From the NCBI GenBank assembly GCA_040006575.1, contig JBDTWS010000001.1:17288-81287 (forward strand): 64,000 nt of DNA, written 5' to 3'. Below are positions 61,676-64,000 of the stretch, one piece after another; positions within the stretch are counted from its first letter, which is position 1, and each line of letters opens with the position of its first letter. This stretch comes from UKL13-2 sp040006575 (GTDB lineage Bacteria > Pseudomonadota > Gammaproteobacteria > Burkholderiales > Usitatibacteraceae). Made by a program: the position numbers and the translations under genes. The notes under the pieces were generated by a model that saw only the letters and a program-made list of their open reading frames with translations, was not told the origin of the DNA and searched no databases.

Positions 61676-61712
61676 CAAAAAAATAGCGATTCGCAAAGAA
61701 TCGCTATTTTAG
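61676..61712 (-). terminator. Rho-independent terminator of the ATP-grasp gene
   Basis: On the minus strand a 13-bp stem AAAATAGCGATTC/GAATCGCTATTTT with loop TTTGC runs into a T stretch; lies about 58 bases after the ATP-grasp stop. Confidence 0.95.
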
Positions 61713-61769
61713 CGTACCGATCACTTATTCCCTATACGGCCATGCATGGATGCATGGCGTCGGCAACTT

Positions 61770-63074
61770 TCAACCCACGTCAAAACCCAGCCGCAATTTG
61801 ACCACCTCATACTTTTCATTGAGATGCTGCTCGGAATGCCCGCCCATGTTCAGCGTGGCGTAACGATGGCTGCCCAGCCATTTCATTTCGCGATCCAGCC
61901 CACCGCCGGTCTTGATAAACAGCGCGAGGAACGCGTCAGGATCGAATTCCTGCAGCCATTTGAGCTTTTCGTGCCCCGGCGGATTGGCCAGTGGCGTGCC
62001 ATCGAATTTGCGGAACACAAAGCTGGTCGCCATCTTGTACTTGCCGCGGCCCTGCGTCAGGTCCGGCATTTCGTCGACGGCAATCTTCAGTGCCACATCG
62101 TGCAGATTGATACCGTCGACCTTCTCGTAAAGATCGGAAAACTGTGCGGCCATGCGCGGGTTGACTTCGATCATGCGGCAGGCGCCGGTCGTGCGGTTGA
62201 CGCGCATCTCAACGTTGAACAGGCCGTGATCAATGCCCAGCGCTGCGATAATCTTGCGTGCGGTATCGAGCGCATTTTTCGCGTGCGGCGGCGGCAACCG
62301 GGTCGGATATTCAAAACGCATGAACTGGTCGGTGCCCGGGTACATCACGGCGTCCACAATACCCAGCATGTGGATTTCCCCATTGATCACTACACCGTCA
62401 ACATTGATCTGGTCGCCATCGATCAATTCCTCGGCCAGCATCCAGTGAGCATCGACATCGAAATCAGTGAGCTTGCGCACCACGTCATTGAAGGGCCTGA
62501 CGAGGCGTTTGATGATGTATTTTTCCCAGGGATGGAACGTCATGTGCTGCTTGAGTTCAGCGAAATTATCAACCCGCCGCGCCAGCACCGAGTAGGCGGC
62601 CTTGACCGGTTTCACATAGAACGGGAATCGCAGCGGGATTTCGTCCGGCGATTCAAATGTATAGGGAAAGGCGTGGAAGGCCACGTTGGCCTCCGGCACG
62701 TCGCGCTCCAGGATCCGCCGCGCCACATATTTGTGCTGCGCGGCAATCAGCGATTTGGGATCCGCTCCTGGCAACCCCAGCTTTTTCGCCAGCAGTGCAC
62801 CGACCAGCGCGCCGAACTGCTCATTGCTCGAGGTAATGCCGTGCAACGGCAGGCCGCGATATTTCTTGACCAGTTTATCGACGAAGCGAAACACGTCGAA
62901 CGTCAGCAAGCGGGCGTTGCTGGGAAAGCTGAACAGGTCGAAACCTTCAAAGAAAAAACGGTAGTCGATCCCTTCGCCATCACTGGCTGAGCCGTTTTGC
63001 GATGCCTTGTGCAGTTGGCCCCGGTCCCAATCTGCGTCAAACAAAATTAGAATGTTTTTTATCGTTTTAGCCAT
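61770..63074 (-). CDS. ATP-grasp ligase of unknown substrate
   Basis: 434 aa. Carboxylate-amine ligase type ATP-grasp fold: a Lys in FPFYVKPVKAAYS, a hinge region EELIDGDQINVDGVVING, and the metal-binding end FNVEMRVNRTTGACRMIEVNPRMAAQFSDL with Glu/Asn/Arg. The N-terminal third is a Rossmann-like lid (KNILILFDADWDRGQLHKA). No neighbour points to a pathway; D-Ala ligase, glutathione synthase and CPSase are only distantly similar. A palindrome lies just upstream of the start codon. Confidence 0.85.
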   Translation of the reverse strand: MAKTIKNILILFDADWDRGQLHKASQNGSASDGEGIDYRFFFEGFDLFSFPSNARLLTFDVFRFVDKLVKKYRGLPLHGITSSNEQFGALVGALLAKKLGLPGADPKSLIAAQHKYVARRILERDVPEANVAFHAFPYTFESPDEIPLRFPFYVKPVKAAYSVLARRVDNFAELKQHMTFHPWEKYIIKRLVRPFNDVVRKLTDFDVDAHWMLAEELIDGDQINVDGVVINGEIHMLGIVDAVMYPGTDQFMRFEYPTRLPPPHAKNALDTARKIIAALGIDHGLFNVEMRVNRTTGACRMIEVNPRMAAQFSDLYEKVDGINLHDVALKIAVDEMPDLTQGRGKYKMATSFVFRKFDGTPLANPPGHEKLKWLQEFDPDAFLALFIKTGGGLDREMKWLGSHRYATLNMGGHSEQHLNEKYEVVKLRLGFDVG

Positions 63075-63084
63075 GATTTTCCGA

Positions 63085-63117
63085 TGTCAGTCTGAGCTTG
63101 TACGACTCAAACTGACA
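63085..63117. promoter_or_regulatory. Palindrome in the leader of the ATP-grasp gene
   Basis: TGTCAGT (63085-63091) and ACTGACA (63111-63117) are perfect inverted repeats, with TGAG/CTCA continuing the stem after one mismatch and a nine-base centre. It ends 11 bases before the ATG, so it could be an operator or an mRNA hairpin controlling initiation. Confidence 0.5.
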
Positions 63118-63258
63118 GGCGGATTCTAACAGTCATCATCGGCCAATTAATATTCCGATACAAACAGTTACGCGAGGATTCATGTCGAAATTCTCGGGTA
63201 CGCAAATGTTTTTACAGGCAATTTCGCCTTGTCCAGGCATAAGCGCCCGACGCGCACG

Positions 63259-63918
63259 CTACGCCGCCTGCGCCAGAGGCGTCGAAGGAACGAGCGTTTC
63301 CTGATCGTTCGCCGCGCTGTCCAGAAGCACCGCCGCGCGTGACCGCGCCGCGGCCAGACTGGGCGCCTTGACGATATCGCCCATGCTTAATCCTTCCGCA
63401 TAGACCACCTCGACTTCGGTAATGCCCAGCAACCCGAGGAAATGGCGCACCTGGCTGATCTGAGCATCGCGCGAGGTGCCGGCGTGTACGCCACCGCGGG
63501 TGGTGAATACATAGGCTTTCTTGCCGGTCAGCAGGCCCACCGGACCCGTTTCCGTGTAACGAAAGGTCACGCCCGCCCGCGCAATGTGGTCGAAGTACGA
63601 TTGCAACATGGAAGGAATGCCAAAGTTGTACATCGGCACACCGATGACGATCTCGTCAGCTGCACGAATTTCAGCGATGAGCGCGTCCGAGAACTCAATG
63701 ATTTCGCGTTGCACGGCATTGCGATCTTCGGGTTTGGCCAGGAATGACTGGAAACGCTCAGCCGTCAGATGCGGCATTGGTGAGACCGAAAAATCACGCA
63801 CCACCACCTTGCCGCCAGGATGGGCCGCCAACCATGCGCGGGCGAAATCTGTATTCAGCGTGCTGGATTGGCCGTGGCTGGAAAACAGGCTGGCGTTGAT
63901 TTGCAAAAGGGTTTTCAT
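63259..63918 (-). CDS. azoR: FMN-dependent NADH-azoreductase
   Basis: 219 aa flavodoxin-fold quinone/azo reductase. Typical segments: LLQINASLFSSHGQSSTLNTDF at the FMN-phosphate site, GVPMYNFGIPSMLQSYFDHI, and FTTRGGVHAG for the isoalloxazine. The family reduces quinones with NADH and protects against thiol and redox stress. Likely has a divergent regulator beyond the right edge, as is common, but that is not visible. Confidence 0.93.
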   Translation of the reverse strand: MKTLLQINASLFSSHGQSSTLNTDFARAWLAAHPGGKVVVRDFSVSPMPHLTAERFQSFLAKPEDRNAVQREIIEFSDALIAEIRAADEIVIGVPMYNFGIPSMLQSYFDHIARAGVTFRYTETGPVGLLTGKKAYVFTTRGGVHAGTSRDAQISQVRHFLGLLGITEVEVVYAEGLSMGDIVKAPSLAAARSRAAVLLDSAANDQETLVPSTPLAQAA

Positions 63919-64000
63919 GGTGAGCTACTGAACTAGTGGAAGGAAAGCCACCATTTAAATATTGATTCATTCGATTGAAAAGCGGAATAATTGTGCGTTA
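63919..64000. other. Right-edge intergenic region
   Basis: AT-rich 82 bases upstream of azoR that should hold its promoter. GGAAAGCC-like purines lie about 15-25 bases from the start; no further gene begins before the window ends. Confidence 0.35.

Noticed and set aside
61746..62990. Plus-strand frame of 414 codons
   Set aside because: Exactly opposite the ATP-grasp gene, whose motifs are unmistakable; no homologous features in the plus frame.

Overview
The window looks like a chromosomal stretch of a GC-rich betaproteobacterium. The best evidence is the order tRNA-Leu / tig / clpP / clpX / lon / hupB / tRNA-Val / tRNA-Asp at 40-47 kb, which is typical of that class, together with hopanoid squalene genes (hpnCDE) and other proteobacterial families. 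No plasmid, phage or insertion sequence genes are visible. Genus cannot be fixed from the sequence alone.

Region 1-18 kb holds very large secreted proteins. Two minus-strand genes (1-3205, running off the left edge, and 3264-10436, 2390 aa) combine c-type heme motifs (CxxCH) with Ig-like and fibronectin-like modules; the complete one ends in a dockerin-like pair of calcium loops. Divergent from them, 11136-15986 encodes an autotransporter-like protein with one CxxCH, Ig repeats and what look like two outer-membrane barrels. It is followed 11 bases later by a heme-motif lipoprotein (15998-17968). Together they carry nine heme-binding motifs and form the most unusual locus here.

Region 18-28 kb is a signalling block. 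A Tat-type FecR protein is divergent from a CHASE2 adenylate cyclase. A second set (response regulator, LysM-FecR protein, CHASE2 histidine kinase) runs on the minus strand, with a metallo-beta-lactamase-fold protein between the two.

Region 28-40 kb has a MoxR ATPase / VWA pair with a frameshifted GNAT acetyltransferase between them, a DUF4139 protein, secreted unknowns, a TonB-dependent receptor, and three peptidoglycan-peptide enzymes (LD-carboxypeptidase, PBP4-type DD-peptidase, VanX-like dipeptidase).

Region 40-47 kb is the protein quality-control cluster with its tRNAs. Region 47-51 kb is the hopanoid squalene operon plus a short-chain dehydrogenase that lacks the catalytic tyrosine. 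Region 51-55 kb is a three-gene signalling operon: a nucleotidyl cyclase with a PEGA-like tail, a TssQ-like TPR lipoprotein and a membrane Ser/Thr kinase. Region 55-64 kb is mixed housekeeping: VanZ-like, VOC-fold, DUF1499, GAF, trans-sulfuration-type PLP enzyme, NUDIX hydrolase, alaS, ATP-grasp protein and azoR.

A 66-base palindromic dispersed repeat occurs at 3174-3239 and 54815-54880, with two probable decayed copies (18974-19034, 28985-29037). One copy supplies the start codon and first signal-peptide codons of the leftmost gene.
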